This document shows, one piece after another, positions 8,598 through 18,029 of a DNA stretch of 64,000 nt. The position numbers were made by a program, and so were the translations under genes. Location of the stretch: NCBI RefSeq assembly GCF_002933855.1, contig NZ_BFAQ01000006.1, forward strand, positions 1 through 64,000, written 5' to 3'. This stretch comes from Vibrio penaeicida. GTDB lineage: Bacteria > Pseudomonadota > Gammaproteobacteria > Enterobacterales > Vibrionaceae. Under the pieces are notes generated by a model. It had not been told where the DNA came from, searched no databases, and saw nothing but the letters and a program-made list of their open reading frames with translations. Numbering within the stretch: position 1 is the stretch's first letter; the number at the start of each line of letters is the position of its first letter.

Positions 8598-9314
8598 TCA
8601 GGCAATTTTACTTGCTGCGTCTGAATCTAAGTACCACTCCGTTTCGCCCGCTTTGGACTGGATTTTCGCTGCCGGATAAGGCAGTGCATCCGCCGGAGTA
8701 GTGTGAATTTCGTGTACAATCTCGATCTTGCCAGCACCTAATACTAGGTAGCTAATGCGTTTTGCCGCTTCCAGCACTTTGGCTGTTTTCGACACGCGAA
8801 TTTGACCAGACTCTGGATGAGAAGCCAAAACAGATAGATTCTCATCGTTGTAATTTGTTTGTTCTGGGAACAACGAAGCCGTATGACCATCAGCGCCCAC
8901 ACCAAGCAGGATCCAATCAAAAACTGGCGTGCCGTTTTCAGTTGGGATCACTTCTGCCATTTCATTGGCAAAGCGCTCAGCTTCTGCTTTTGGTTCGTTT
9001 TCACCGCGGATACGGTGGATGTTTTCTGCTGGAATTTCGATTTGGCTAAACAATAGTGTGTTCGCTTCACCGTAATTGCTTTCCGCATCTTCAGGGGCAA
9101 CACAACGCTCATCGCCCCACCAGAAATGCAGGTTTTGCCATTGAATAGCCGTTGCGTAAACCTCTGTCGCCAAAAGCTTGAACAACATTTTTGGGGTGCT
9201 ACCACCAGACAAAGAAATGTGAACAGGCTTGCCTTGCTCGCTGAATGTTTTCAGGTCGTTCGCGAGGCTTTCTACTACCTGATCCGCAGTTTGAAAGATC
9301 TTATGATTGATCAT
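8598..9314 (-). CDS. pgl: 6-phosphogluconolactonase
   Basis: A 238-aa DevB-type 6-phosphogluconolactonase that hydrolyses 6-phosphoglucono-lactone, the product of Zwf. The family motifs are present: [18 protein letters not shown] near residue 30, [19 protein letters not shown] near residue 65 and [14 protein letters not shown] near residue 137. The start overlaps the zwf stop by 4 bp (ATGA), and gnd follows 20 bp later, so the three steps of the oxidative pentose-phosphate branch are translationally and transcriptionally linked. The protein is cytosolic and of normal length. Confidence 0.96.
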   Translation of the reverse strand: MINHKIFQTADQVVESLANDLKTFSEQGKPVHISLSGGSTPKMLFKLLATEVYATAIQWQNLHFWWGDERCVAPEDAESNYGEANTLLFSQIEIPAENIHRIRGENEPKAEAERFANEMAEVIPTENGTPVFDWILLGVGADGHTASLFPEQTNYNDENLSVLASHPESGQIRVSKTAKVLEAAKRISYLVLGAGKIEIVHEIHTTPADALPYPAAKIQSKAGETEWYLDSDAASKIA

Positions 9315-10816
9315 AGTTCGCAGTAATCCGTGTCAGTAAGGTTCTTACAAGGGAAACGCCATGCACGTCCGTCACGCTGAAGTAGCTTATCAGACTCAAT
9401 AGGTCCCCATGTTCCACAGGCGTAACCAAACAGTGATTGAGGATCTTGCTTGAAGTCCAGAATCGGCTGTACATACTTCCAACACGCTTCTACTGCATCA
9501 CTACGAGCAAATAGCGTTGCATCGCCATTTAGCGAGTCCAGAAGTAAACGTTCATAAGCTGTCAGCATCTGAGTTTCTTCAAGAGAGGCGTAGTGGAAGT
9601 TCATTTTCACTTCTTTCGCATGGAAGCCAGCGCCCGGCTCTTTCAGGCCGAAGCTCATTTGAATACCTTCGTCAGGCTGAATACGAATGATCAGCTTGTT
9701 TTCTGGGGCATCCAAACCAAACACTGGATGTGGTGTGCGTTTGAAGTGAATGACCACTTCGGTTACACGTGTTGGTAGGCGCTTACCTGTACGAACGTAA
9801 AACGGCACACCATTCCAACGCCAGTTGTTGATGTACGCTTTCAATCCTACGTAAGTTTCAGTACGCGAATCTTCTGCAACACCTGTCTCGTCTCGATACC
9901 CTGGAAGGAATTCACCACGCACATCAGAACCTGTGTACTGACCCAATACTAGATTGTTGCGAAGATCATTTTCTTCTAACGGCTTCAAGCACTGAAGAAC
10001 TTTCACTACTTCATCGCGCATTGAGTCTGCATTGATTTGAGCAGGGGGCTCCATACCTACCATTGCCAATACTTGTAGCAAGTGGTTTTGGAACATATCG
10101 CGCACAGCACCCGATCCATCGTAGTAGCCGCCACGTTCTTCCACACCCAAAAACTCAGCGCCGGTGATTTCCACGTAATCAATAAAGTTACGGTTCCACA
10201 ACGGCTCAAACATGGCGTTAGAAAAGCGGAATACTAACAAGTTTTGTACCGTTTCCTTACCTAAGTAGTGGTCGATACGGTAAATCTGATGTTCCTGAAA
10301 ATGCTCATGGATTTCTTTATCTAGCTTCTGCGCAGATTCCAAATCATAACCAAACGGCTTTTCGATAATCAGACGCTTCCAACCTTCGCTTTCATCGTTC
10401 AAGCCATGCGCTGCGAGGCTGGCTGGAATCACGCTGTAAAGGCTTGGTGGTGTAGCTAAATAGAAGAGTGTATTGCTTTGTTCAAACTGATAGCTTTCAG
10501 AGAGTTCATCTAAGCGAGTAACCAGTTTGGCGTAATCGGCGGTGTCGGAAGTGTTTATCGCTTGGTAATGTAGGTAGTTAATAAACGCATCTAACGTTTC
10601 AGGTTCCGTTTTTTCCATTTCCTGAAGAGAGCGTTTCAACTTGTCGCGATAAGATTCATCACTGTATTCAGTGCGGCTGACGCCTAAAATCGCAAAGGAT
10701 TCTGGAAGCTGTTTGCTTGCGTACAAATGGTATAACGCAGGGATCAGCTTGCGGTAAGTCAAATCGCCAGAGGCACCGAAGATAACGATGCAGCTGTTTT
10801 CAGGTATTACCATCAT
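9311..10816 (-). CDS. zwf: Glucose-6-phosphate 1-dehydrogenase
   Basis: A 501-aa NADP-dependent enzyme that commits glucose 6-phosphate to the pentose-phosphate pathway and supplies NADPH. The nucleotide-binding motif [18 protein letters not shown] is near residue 12 and the active-site motif [13 protein letters not shown], with the catalytic His and Lys, is near residue 180. The start is one of two adjacent ATGs (MMVIPENSC) behind AAGGAAAG. It is first in the operon with pgl (4-bp overlap) and gnd. The 318-bp upstream region contains a Fur-box-like sequence but no recognisable SoxS box. Confidence 0.97.
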   Translation of the reverse strand: MMVIPENSCIVIFGASGDLTYRKLIPALYHLYASKQLPESFAILGVSRTEYSDESYRDKLKRSLQEMEKTEPETLDAFINYLHYQAINTSDTADYAKLVTRLDELSESYQFEQSNTLFYLATPPSLYSVIPASLAAHGLNDESEGWKRLIIEKPFGYDLESAQKLDKEIHEHFQEHQIYRIDHYLGKETVQNLLVFRFSNAMFEPLWNRNFIDYVEITGAEFLGVEERGGYYDGSGAVRDMFQNHLLQVLAMVGMEPPAQINADSMRDEVVKVLQCLKPLEENDLRNNLVLGQYTGSDVRGEFLPGYRDETGVAEDSRTETYVGLKAYINNWRWNGVPFYVRTGKRLPTRVTEVVIHFKRTPHPVFGLDAPENKLIIRIQPDEGIQMSFGLKEPGAGFHAKEVKMNFHYASLEETQMLTAYERLLLDSLNGDATLFARSDAVEACWKYVQPILDFKQDPQSLFGYACGTWGPIESDKLLQRDGRAWRFPCKNLTDTDYCEL

Positions 10817-11134
10817 CTTTCCTTAAAGAGGGGTTTTCATAGAGACAACTAGAGTTAACAGACCCTATCAATGTCTCACGTAAATTAACAATAGGTGTTA
10901 ACTATCAGTCCGAGAGGTAAGAGCTATGGGCTACTTAGTGTTCAACTGAGCTAAAACAGCGTGCTACTTTACATCAGCTAACTACGATGCGCATCCCAAA
11001 AACTTACCTATTTCAAATTTGTTGAGAAAAACTACAAAATTTCTGTAACGTTTACAACATCTCAAACAATAATAATTATCATTAACAACAAAAACAGAGG
11101 GATCGATTGGAAATAAGGTATTCCTTAATATTCG
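10817..11134. other. Intergenic region upstream of zwf
   Basis: AT-rich spacer of 318 bp between zwf and the kinase-like gene, both on the minus strand. It must hold the zwf promoter. The only distinct signal I can see is the Fur-box-like 19-mer at 11068-11086. There is no open reading frame with a ribosome-binding site. Confidence 0.5.
11068..11086. promoter_or_regulatory. Fur-box-like sequence
   Basis: AATAATAATTATCATTAAC matches 15 of 19 positions of the classical Fur consensus GATAATGATAATCATTATC. It lies about 250 bp upstream of zwf and downstream of the kinase-like gene stop, so its target is unclear. In AT-rich DNA such a match can occur by chance. Confidence 0.3.
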
Positions 11135-12166
11135 TTACTTCACAATGTATTCGAGCCCTTTTGTAGCACATGAAAGTGAATATTCATTGATCTTCCAGTG
11201 TTCTGGGCTCCAACCATAGAGAAACCTTAGAAAATCCGCCCAAGCCACATAATAAAAGGGTTCCCAGCTCTGAATAACCAATCTTGCATTTTGTTCTGGA
11301 TGATAGAACGTCATGGCATCTTCAAATTGGGAAAAGTAGTAATCTAACAACAGCTTTTCAACATTTTTGGCTTCTTCAATGGGCACACAACTGCTAATGA
11401 AAAGCATGACATCTTTCATTGCGCACCCTTCCCCTACATATTGGAAATCCACTGCACCAACTGAATCCATTTTGGGTGAAAAACAGAAGTTTGCCAGCTT
11501 AGCATCGCCATGAACAAGCGTAGGAAATGGCGCTGACTTCAAGACCGAATCGATGAGTTTTGCGTGTTTCTTAAACTGGTTTGCCGCCATGGTTTGAAGT
11601 TCATCAGGGCGGGTATCCAAATGCCAGTAGGTTCCTTGCGCCCATAAGACTTCGTCTTGACCGGAATTGAGGTGACTCACGCCCAAATACTTAGCATGAA
11701 AATTCGCTAACCATTTGAGGCAAAGCTTCCAGTGTCTAACATCCGACTGTTTAACAACCTCAGTTAGGCCATAATCGTGCAAGTCGGACATCACAATCAC
11801 GTATTGCGAAGGAGTAGGATTGACTTCCAACCCGATTGGCATAAGGGATCTCGGATCTTTTTGAGTGGAGAAATTCAAATACCAATTGGCTTCTACAATA
11901 TAAGATTTGAGTTTTCTATCGGTGGATCGTTCGGTATTCCAGCCTTTTGGATGTGCGAGCGTTTCGGGTAACTCTATCCATTTAGCAATAACGCTTTTAG
12001 CATTTTCACTCTGTCCAACATCATCAGTGTTGCCAATTGAGCTCAAAAACCAGCGTTCGAGTCGTCCAAAATCACCCCAAAGTTTCTGAATGAGCTGTTT
12101 TTTAGAGGGCTCTTGTGCCAAATATCCTTTACTCATTTTCTTGTTCCCAACATTAAGTCCGCTCAA
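11135..12166 (-). CDS. APH/choline-kinase-like phosphotransferase (EcKinase-like)
   Basis: A 343-aa protein with the protein-kinase-like fold of aminoglycoside phosphotransferases and ecdysteroid-kinase-like proteins. The catalytic loop LVHGDAKLANFCFS is near residue 218 (Asp and Asn of the HGDxxxxN motif) and the metal-binding AVDFQYVGEG motif (DFG equivalent) is near residue 238. The glycine-rich N-lobe motif is not obvious. The substrate is unknown, probably a small alcohol or amino-alcohol. It stands alone on the minus strand, with AT-rich spacers on both sides, and no operon partner. An antibiotic-resistance role is not supported by sequence. Confidence 0.75.
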   Translation of the reverse strand: MSGLNVGNKKMSKGYLAQEPSKKQLIQKLWGDFGRLERWFLSSIGNTDDVGQSENAKSVIAKWIELPETLAHPKGWNTERSTDRKLKSYIVEANWYLNFSTQKDPRSLMPIGLEVNPTPSQYVIVMSDLHDYGLTEVVKQSDVRHWKLCLKWLANFHAKYLGVSHLNSGQDEVLWAQGTYWHLDTRPDELQTMAANQFKKHAKLIDSVLKSAPFPTLVHGDAKLANFCFSPKMDSVGAVDFQYVGEGCAMKDVMLFISSCVPIEEAKNVEKLLLDYYFSQFEDAMTFYHPEQNARLVIQSWEPFYYVAWADFLRFLYGWSPEHWKINEYSLSCATKGLEYIVK

Positions 12167-12502
12167 TGCATGTCATGTTCTTAGTATTGTCTCCTAAATA
12201 CGCTTAATTCGCCAATTGAGAAAGTCGTTACTAAACTAGAATCATATCCTATATTTTGTTTAATATAATTTATTGAGCCATACATCAATCTATGGTCCAA
12301 TCACGCGAATATTTATTCGCACAGCTCACATTCGCAAACGTCGATTATAATCGATTTATAAAAGTTAATTTATAATGTCAAAGCGATAATCACGACTTTT
12401 AATGCATCAAAGCACATAAAAACTAAATAACAGTCGTGCGTATATATATCATCGTCTTACAATGACTTAGTGCGAGGCGAATAAAGGTCAAAAAGGACTA
12501 CC
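12167..12502. other. Intergenic region between divergent kinase-like and PilZ genes
   Basis: A 336-bp AT-rich divergent promoter region. An AAAAGGACTACC Shine-Dalgarno context precedes the PilZ gene. I see no repeat, RNA gene or coding frame in it. Confidence 0.5.
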
Positions 12503-13246
12503 ATGGCGGACAATTCGGCGGCAGCAAACCTACAAGTTAATACCAATACGGATAACTTTAAAGGTGCTGAAACAACGCTTAAAAGCTCAGATGCTTTAGC
12601 AATGATTGAACACAGCAGTGATGTAACCATCAACATCTCTACTCCCGTAGGTATTAACTATAAAGGTATTACACCTTTCATAGGAACCATCGGAACAGAT
12701 TACATACTGTTGGGTGCACCAGATATCTCAGACGAAGATTACGAATACTTTTTTCAGGAAGGTTTTTGGGTTAATGTTCGCGCTATTTCACCGCGTGGTG
12801 AAGGTGCCCTTATATATTTTCGTTGCCAAATCATGCATATCGTTAACGAACCCGTTCGCATGATCATGTTGTCCATCCCAGCAAATATGAAAGTGCTGCA
12901 GCTTCGCAAAGAACCCAGATACGACGTATCACTCGCCGCTGTAGTTTTTTATAACGGCCAGCGCTTGGAGTGTGAAGTAAGAGACATCTCTAAAGGGGGG
13001 TGCCGTATCATAACAAGCCCTTTGATACGCACATTCCAAATAGAAGAGCCCGTGCAAATCAGCATAGTGGAGCGAACGCGTGGGAAAGTAGACCTTCCTC
13101 AGCTTACCGGCAAGATTTGTAATATGCAGAAGTCCCATCATTACGCACGTTACGGGATGATGTTTGATGATAAAGGTAAGAAGAGTGTGCAGCTTTTACT
13201 AAGCCATTTGAAGTTTGATGGCTCAAAACTCGCTCTTAAAGCGTAG
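12503..13246 (+). CDS. PilZ-domain cyclic-di-GMP receptor, VCA0042/PlzD-like
   Basis: A 247-aa cytosolic c-di-GMP-binding protein. The N-terminal half is a YcgR/PilZN-like beta barrel. The C-terminal PilZ domain begins near residue 134 with the ligand motif RKEPRYD (RxxxR) and continues to DISKGGCRI (D/NxSxxG) near residue 162, so both ligand-binding motifs are intact. Length and architecture match V. cholerae VCA0042 (PlzD). Proteins of this kind respond to c-di-GMP and affect motility, biofilm formation or virulence. The gene is monocistronic. Another c-di-GMP-related gene, the EAL protein at 18922-19710, lies 6 kb away. Confidence 0.9.
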   Translation: MADNSAAANLQVNTNTDNFKGAETTLKSSDALAMIEHSSDVTINISTPVGINYKGITPFIGTIGTDYILLGAPDISDEDYEYFFQEGFWVNVRAISPRGEGALIYFRCQIMHIVNEPVRMIMLSIPANMKVLQLRKEPRYDVSLAAVVFYNGQRLECEVRDISKGGCRIITSPLIRTFQIEEPVQISIVERTRGKVDLPQLTGKICNMQKSHHYARYGMMFDDKGKKSVQLLLSHLKFDGSKLALKA

Positions 13247-13423
13247 TGTTTTTTAGAATACGACGCATACGAGCGCTATGACAAAAGCAGTTGCAGGTTG
13301 GTTTCTTGATTCTCGGTTTTTAGCGTTCAATTCCTAGCTATCGGTTTCCAGTACTCAGATTCTGGAACCCAAGTTACTGACTAATATTCAACCAGTCACT
13401 TCCGATTTACAAAAACAGAAAAA

Positions 13424-13449
13424 GCTTAGGTTCTAGCTAGACCCTAAGC
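13424..13449 (-). terminator. Second terminator downstream of csp
   Basis: GCTTAGGTTCT and AGACCCTAAGC form an 11-bp stem with one mismatch and an AGCT loop. On the minus strand it is followed by TTTTTCTGTTTTT, a good U-tract, so it backs up the terminator at 13497-13530. Confidence 0.65.
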
Positions 13450-13496
13450 CTGTATTACGAACAATTCTACGAATTATTACTAGCGATAAAACGAAT

Positions 13497-13530
13497 TCGC
13501 CCCGCTACCTCGGGTGAGAGAGCGGGGCGA
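13497..13530 (-). terminator. Terminator of the cold-shock gene
   Basis: A perfect 10-bp GC-rich stem TCGCCCCGCT / AGCGGGGCGA with a 14-base loop, about 25 bp after the csp stop. On the minus strand a TTTT run follows after a few bases. Confidence 0.75.
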
Positions 13531-13554
13531 TGCATTCTATCAATCTAAACTCAA

Positions 13555-13764
13555 TTAGATTTTTTCAACGTTTGCAGCTTGAGGACCTTTTTGGCCTTGC
13601 TCAACTTCAAACGATACTTTTTGGCCTTCAGCAAGTGTTTTGAATCCGTCACCAGTGATAGCACGGAAGTGAACAAATACGTCTGCACCACCGTCTTCTT
13701 GAGTAATAAAGCCAAAACCTTTTTCTTCGTTAAACCACTTAACTGTGCCAGTTGTCTTAGACAT
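13555..13764 (-). CDS. Cold-shock protein, CspA family
   Basis: A 69-aa single cold-shock domain, the normal size for CspA-family RNA chaperones that melt mRNA structure. The nucleic-acid-binding motifs KGFGFI (RNP1) near residue 16 and VFVHF (RNP2) near residue 29 are intact. The gene is monocistronic, ends in two tandem terminators, and has a long upstream region (13765-14458), as expected for csp genes with a structured 5-prime leader. Which Csp paralogue this is, and whether it is cold-inducible, cannot be decided from sequence alone. Confidence 0.95.
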   Translation of the reverse strand: MSKTTGTVKWFNEEKGFGFITQEDGGADVFVHFRAITGDGFKTLAEGQKVSFEVEQGQKGPQAANVEKI

Positions 13765-14458
13765 GGGTATTTCCTAAATTGTATCTTTGTATCTCACAGC
13801 GCGACCTTCGCGCCATAATTGTTAGTCAGCCAGATTAGAGTTACTTATAAGAGGTCTAAACATCTAAAAGAAAACACTTCAAGAACAGACTGTCAGACAG
13901 TAGGTTTAAGAAGACTTCTTGAGTCAGAAACAGCAAATAAATAGGTCTGCATACAGGCCAACTACCAAGTTACGCGAGTTTTTTGCTGGTGTATACGATT
14001 TTCTGCCGATAGCAGGAAAAAATCGCTTTGATTGTGATATCTGTAGGCAAAAATGACAACATTCACACATGATTCATGAAAACCTTGTTGCAGGATCTCA
14101 TTTCTCATTCTACCGAACTGACTGTTTACTCAAATTTTTTTCTTATTTTTGGGAATATTTTTGGCAACAAACAGGTCTTATATCTAAACACCCTACTTAG
14201 CTTGTCGTCTTTTGTTGCTACAAAAAGCCGTCAATAGAATAGCTGCTGTAGGTTTCGAATCGACATTAAAGGTATCTCACTTAGTTTTTATTGAACCCAA
14301 GCTTATTCCATTCAGTTTTTCTGGAAGTTGAAGGAAGAAACTCATTTTAAGCCCGACCAAATCTCATAAAGGTTAGACGAGTTGGGTAAACTGGTGAAAT
14401 CTGTTTATATTTTATTTACCCAAATGGTCCCAAGGTACTTGGTTCAGCGAGAGGTCAA
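13765..14458. other. Long divergent intergenic region between csp and scsB
   Basis: A 694-bp non-coding stretch, the longest in the window. The csp-proximal part (to about 13950) probably contains the csp promoter and its 5-prime untranslated leader on the minus strand. The rest is AT-rich with several T tracts and leads to the scsB start with GCGAGAGG as ribosome-binding site. I found no credible open reading frame or RNA gene. Confidence 0.5.
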
Positions 14459-16576
14459 TTGGGTATAGAATCTACATTACTACGAGCCCAAAATAGGCAT
14501 GCTTTGAAAATACTACCTATATTCCGATACGTTTTTGCTTTGGCTATTTGTATTGTGTCGATCTCTTCTCATGGCACAGCGTATACGACATCTTGGCTTC
14601 AAAGTGATAGGCACCCCCCTGTATCGGTAAAATTATCATTAACTGGCACGCAAGACGTTAAAACAAAGACAGTTCATGCATTGTTGGAAGTGAGGTTAGA
14701 TGGCGGTTGGAAAACCTACTGGCGCACTCCTGGCGAAGGTGGTGTTTCTCCCTCACTCGATTACTCGACCGCTTCCAATATCGAAGACATCCAATGGCAT
14801 TGGCCAATCCCAGATTACTACCAGCAGTTCGGTTTAACCGTTCTGGGCTATCAAAACTACGTGGCATTTCCTTTAGATATCGTTTTGAGTAACCCAAAAA
14901 CAGCCACAGATATTAACGCTACGCTTACTTTACCCAGTTGCACCGACATTTGCGTTCTTACCGACTACCCTATCCAGTTGTCTTTTGATCCTAAGTCACT
15001 ACAGCCAAACGGTGACACCATGATGCTTCACAATCGGGCCATGTCTTTAATTCCGTTAAGTTACGGCAGTGCGATGGTGTCACGCGTCATTTGGGATGAA
15101 GGTAATCAGCTACTCAAAGTCACTTTGGAAAACAAGAATGGATGGAATAATCCAAGTCTATTTATAGAAACATTGGAATCAGGAGATAACCATTTTCAAG
15201 CACCCACAATTTCAATCCGAGACCACCAGTTAACCGCCATTTCCCCTGTCTCGAACACGCTTGGGAAACCTGATTTAAACAATAAAGACCTGCGCATTAC
15301 AGTAAGGGACGACTTACTCCTGCAAGAATTCATTGCGCCATATTCAATAGGAAAAGTTGAGTCCGAAAATCGAAATACAGCGCTAATGTTATGGTTCGCT
15401 TTCCTAGGGGGACTGATTTTAAATGTTATGCCGTGCGTACTCCCCGTCCTTGGAATCAAGGTCAATAGTGTGTTGCTTTCTGGCGACAAGCCTGCGTTGC
15501 ACAGAGCACAATTTCTCGCCTCTGCTGCTGGCATCATTTCTTCATTTTGGGTTCTTGCCATTGCCCTTATAGCTCTTAAATGGACAGGTAATACCATTGG
15601 CTGGGGAATCCAATTCCAGCAGCCTTGGTTTTTGGTCTTTCTAGCGGTTGTCACCTTAGGCTTTAGCTTAAATTTATTCGGCGTTTTTGAGTTCAAACTC
15701 CCTAACTCTTGGTCAAATACTTTGGCTAGCGACAGGGGGAAAGGGCTGTCGAAGCCATTTTTCCAAGGTGCCTTTGCAACATTGCTTGCCACACCTTGCA
15801 GCGCTCCGTTTTTAGGTACCGCAGTCGCTTTCGCGTTAGGAAGCCATATTTTTGACATTCTGCTCATATTTACATTTTTGGGTATCGGCTTAGCCTTTCC
15901 TTGGTTTATGTTCGCTTTATTCCCAAAAACCATTGGGTTACTACCAAAACCTGGCGCTTGGATGAGTAGAGTTAGAGTCGTTTTTGCTTTAATGATGTCG
16001 TTAACATCCTTTTGGCTGATTTCGCTGCTTTCTACGCACCTAGGTCAATTTGCAACCATAATGGTCAGTGTCATTACATTTGTGTTTTTGCTGGCTGTAT
16101 TGGTTTCAAAATATGGCACCAGAAGAGTCACGATTTATGGTAGCTCGGTATTACTGGTTGCTGGATTAGGCATGGCGATAGCTGGGTCACTTTCATCACA
16201 TTGGGCAACACCGATTGTCGATGATTTGCAATGGCGAAAATTGGATACACAAGCCATCGCGCAACATGTAGCGGATGGCAAGCTAGTATTTGTAGATGTC
16301 ACTGCTGATTGGTGTATTACCTGCAAAGCAAACAAGATTGGCACTATATTGCAATCCCCAGCGTATGATCTGATGCAAGCGTCTGACGTCATTTTAATGC
16401 GAGGAGATTGGACAACACCAAGTAATGCTATTACTGAATTTTTGATGAGTCACGGTAGATATGGTGTGCCACTTAATGTGGTATACGGTCCCAACGCACC
16501 TCTGGGGAATGCCCTTCCAGTGCTGCTCACTCAAGATTCCATTTCACAATCTCTCGATCTGGCAAGAGGAAAATAA
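14459..16576 (+). CDS. scsB: ScsB/DsbD-family membrane thiol-disulfide reductase
   Basis: A 705-aa inner-membrane protein that moves electrons from cytosolic thioredoxin to periplasmic partners. It has a signal-like N-terminus, a periplasmic domain (to about residue 300) with the cysteine pair PSCTDICVL near residue 160, a DsbD-type membrane domain (about 310-590) containing NVMPCVLPVL and ATPCSAPFL (the two electron-carrying Cys), and a C-terminal periplasmic thioredoxin domain with DWCITCK near residue 617. The start is TTG behind GAGAGG. A later in-frame TTG before KILPIF is an alternative. It begins scsB-scsD-scsC, a set linked to copper and redox-stress tolerance in other bacteria. ScsD starts 5 bp after the stop. 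Confidence 0.9.
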   Translation: MGIESTLLRAQNRHALKILPIFRYVFALAICIVSISSHGTAYTTSWLQSDRHPPVSVKLSLTGTQDVKTKTVHALLEVRLDGGWKTYWRTPGEGGVSPSLDYSTASNIEDIQWHWPIPDYYQQFGLTVLGYQNYVAFPLDIVLSNPKTATDINATLTLPSCTDICVLTDYPIQLSFDPKSLQPNGDTMMLHNRAMSLIPLSYGSAMVSRVIWDEGNQLLKVTLENKNGWNNPSLFIETLESGDNHFQAPTISIRDHQLTAISPVSNTLGKPDLNNKDLRITVRDDLLLQEFIAPYSIGKVESENRNTALMLWFAFLGGLILNVMPCVLPVLGIKVNSVLLSGDKPALHRAQFLASAAGIISSFWVLAIALIALKWTGNTIGWGIQFQQPWFLVFLAVVTLGFSLNLFGVFEFKLPNSWSNTLASDRGKGLSKPFFQGAFATLLATPCSAPFLGTAVAFALGSHIFDILLIFTFLGIGLAFPWFMFALFPKTIGLLPKPGAWMSRVRVVFALMMSLTSFWLISLLSTHLGQFATIMVSVITFVFLLAVLVSKYGTRRVTIYGSSVLLVAGLGMAIAGSLSSHWATPIVDDLQWRKLDTQAIAQHVADGKLVFVDVTADWCITCKANKIGTILQSPAYDLMQASDVILMRGDWTTPSNAITEFLMSHGRYGVPLNVVYGPNAPLGNALPVLLTQDSISQSLDLARGK

Positions 16577-16580
16577 ACTG

Positions 16581-17066
16581 ATGTTCAAAATAGTAAGAAA
16601 CCTCACGGGCTACCTCTTGCTTATTATTCTAATTACTGGGCTACTCGATTGGTGGCGAACCAAGCATGTAGATTTTCACGATATGCCGATTACTCAAGGA
16701 AAGGCAATTGATGGTTCTTTCGTTAATGTTACTGAGTTAAGCCGCGATAAGCCTGTCTTGGTTTATTTCTGGGCGACCTGGTGTGGCGTATGCAGCCTAA
16801 CAACACCGAGCATTGATGTTTTGTCCAATCACTACGAAGTGGTTTCGATCGCTTTGGCATCTGGAGAAGATGATCGCTTGCTCGAATACATGAAGAATAA
16901 CGACTACAGCTTCACAGTAATTAATGATTTGGAGGGCAGTATTAATCAGTACTGGCGAGCCCAAGTCACTCCTACAATCGCCATCGTCAAAGATGGTGAA
17001 ATTCAGTCTATGACCACAGGGTTTTCTACTCCTTGGGGGTTATGGCTACGTTTACTGCTGGCATAA
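16581..17066 (+). CDS. scsD: ScsD-like membrane-anchored thioredoxin
   Basis: A 161-aa TlpA/thioredoxin-like protein held to the inner membrane by one N-terminal helix (about residues 8-23, LTGYLLLIILITGLL), with the redox domain in the periplasm. The active site is W67-C-G-V-C71 in FWATWCGVCS, and the cis-proline loop VTPTIAIV is present. I chose the ATG at 16581 because it follows the scsB stop by 5 bp and gives a proper membrane anchor; the open frame extends further upstream inside scsB. It is translationally linked to scsB and probably exchanges electrons with it. ScsC follows after 11 bp. Confidence 0.88.
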   Translation: MFKIVRNLTGYLLLIILITGLLDWWRTKHVDFHDMPITQGKAIDGSFVNVTELSRDKPVLVYFWATWCGVCSLTTPSIDVLSNHYEVVSIALASGEDDRLLEYMKNNDYSFTVINDLEGSINQYWRAQVTPTIAIVKDGEIQSMTTGFSTPWGLWLRLLLA

Positions 17067-17077
17067 GGATCCAGAAA

Positions 17078-17827
17078 ATGACATACGTTACAAAATGGCT
17101 TGGTGGATTAGGGCTAGCGTTTGGCTTGGTGATGCCAAGCTATGCAGAAGAAGGCAAAGCGGCGGTTTCATTAACTCCAGAGCAAACAACTCAATTGGCG
17201 CAAATCAACGCCATATTGAAAGGGCACCCTCAAATCATTGGTGACTTAAGCAAAAGCTTAGACGCCTATGTCACTCAGTTAAAGCAAGTCGAAGTCGCAC
17301 TAAAAGAGCAAAGAAGTTGGTTGACTCAAGCACCGGAACACAGCAAATCTGGCGCAGAAAACCCAGCTCTGACCATCATTAACTTTACCGACTATAACCG
17401 CCCATATTGTAAGCGCTTGGAAATTGGCTTGGCGAAGTTGCTCACGGAGATGGACAACGTAAAAGTTGTTAATATCTATGTGCCGCTACAACAACAGATT
17501 GCCAGTGGCACCAACACAAACTCTGCGTTTTATGCGTTAAAGGTTTGGGAGAAAGAACCTGAGAAGTTTGCAGAAGTTCATCGGCTATTGGTCGCGCATC
17601 CAACACGACACGATGCCGAATCTCTCAACCGTATTGCTAAAGAAACGAACACTGAAAAGTACCTAGAAACAGGTGAGCGAGAACAATCCATCGTATCTCG
17701 AAATATGCAAGCATTTGGTCAACTGGGTTTACGCGGAACCCCTGCACTGATCATTAACGATGAAATTATCCCAGGCTTCCTACCTTACGGTGAACTTAAA
17801 AAAGCCGTCCAAAAAGAATTGAACTAG
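17078..17827 (+). CDS. scsC: ScsC-like periplasmic DsbA/DsbG-fold protein lacking the first active-site cysteine
   Basis: A 249-aa periplasmic thioredoxin-fold protein with a signal peptide ending near PSYAEE. The N-terminal helical region (about 30-85) resembles the oligomerisation stalk of ScsC. The catalytic motif, normally Cys-x-x-Cys after FxDYN, reads FTDYN-R108-P-Y-C111-KR: the first, nucleophilic cysteine is Arg (codon CGC, one transition from TGC). The cis-proline loop RGTPALIIND is conserved, so the fold should be intact. With a single Cys the protein cannot act as a normal disulfide isomerase or oxidase. I chose ATG 17078, with AAGGAT upstream, over an upstream start that overlaps scsD. 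It is last in the scsBDC operon. Confidence 0.85.
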   Translation: MTYVTKWLGGLGLAFGLVMPSYAEEGKAAVSLTPEQTTQLAQINAILKGHPQIIGDLSKSLDAYVTQLKQVEVALKEQRSWLTQAPEHSKSGAENPALTIINFTDYNRPYCKRLEIGLAKLLTEMDNVKVVNIYVPLQQQIASGTNTNSAFYALKVWEKEPEKFAEVHRLLVAHPTRHDAESLNRIAKETNTEKYLETGEREQSIVSRNMQAFGQLGLRGTPALIINDEIIPGFLPYGELKKAVQKELN

Positions 17828-18029
17828 GACTGAGAAGCCAAAATTCACTTCTTTTGCGGTTGTTTCTACATAACCTCAGCTTTGTGTAAATTCAGCTTTG
17901 TATAGATAGAGTGGGTAGCCTTGATTGGTAACCCACTCCTTTGAATTTGTATCTTCACATAAAGATACTTTACACTGAACTACAATTAGAGTACATTACC
18001 CACATTATCTTCACATAGACATAGTTAAC

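Larger units (their letters stand above)
13247..13554. other. Intergenic region between PilZ and csp genes
   Basis: A 308-bp spacer between convergent genes. It contains two hairpins (13424-13449 and 13497-13530), both oriented to stop transcription from the csp gene on the minus strand. Nothing else is recognisable. Confidence 0.6.

Noticed and set aside
15196..15933. 245-codon open frame antisense to scsB
   Set aside because: It is a shadow of the conserved DsbD-family membrane domain on the other strand; its composition (Pro, Lys, Asn rich) is not protein-like.
16461..16580. Upstream extension of the ScsD reading frame inside scsB
   Set aside because: The extension would put a non-membrane segment before the anchor helix; the ATG at 16581, 5 bp after the scsB stop, is a better start.
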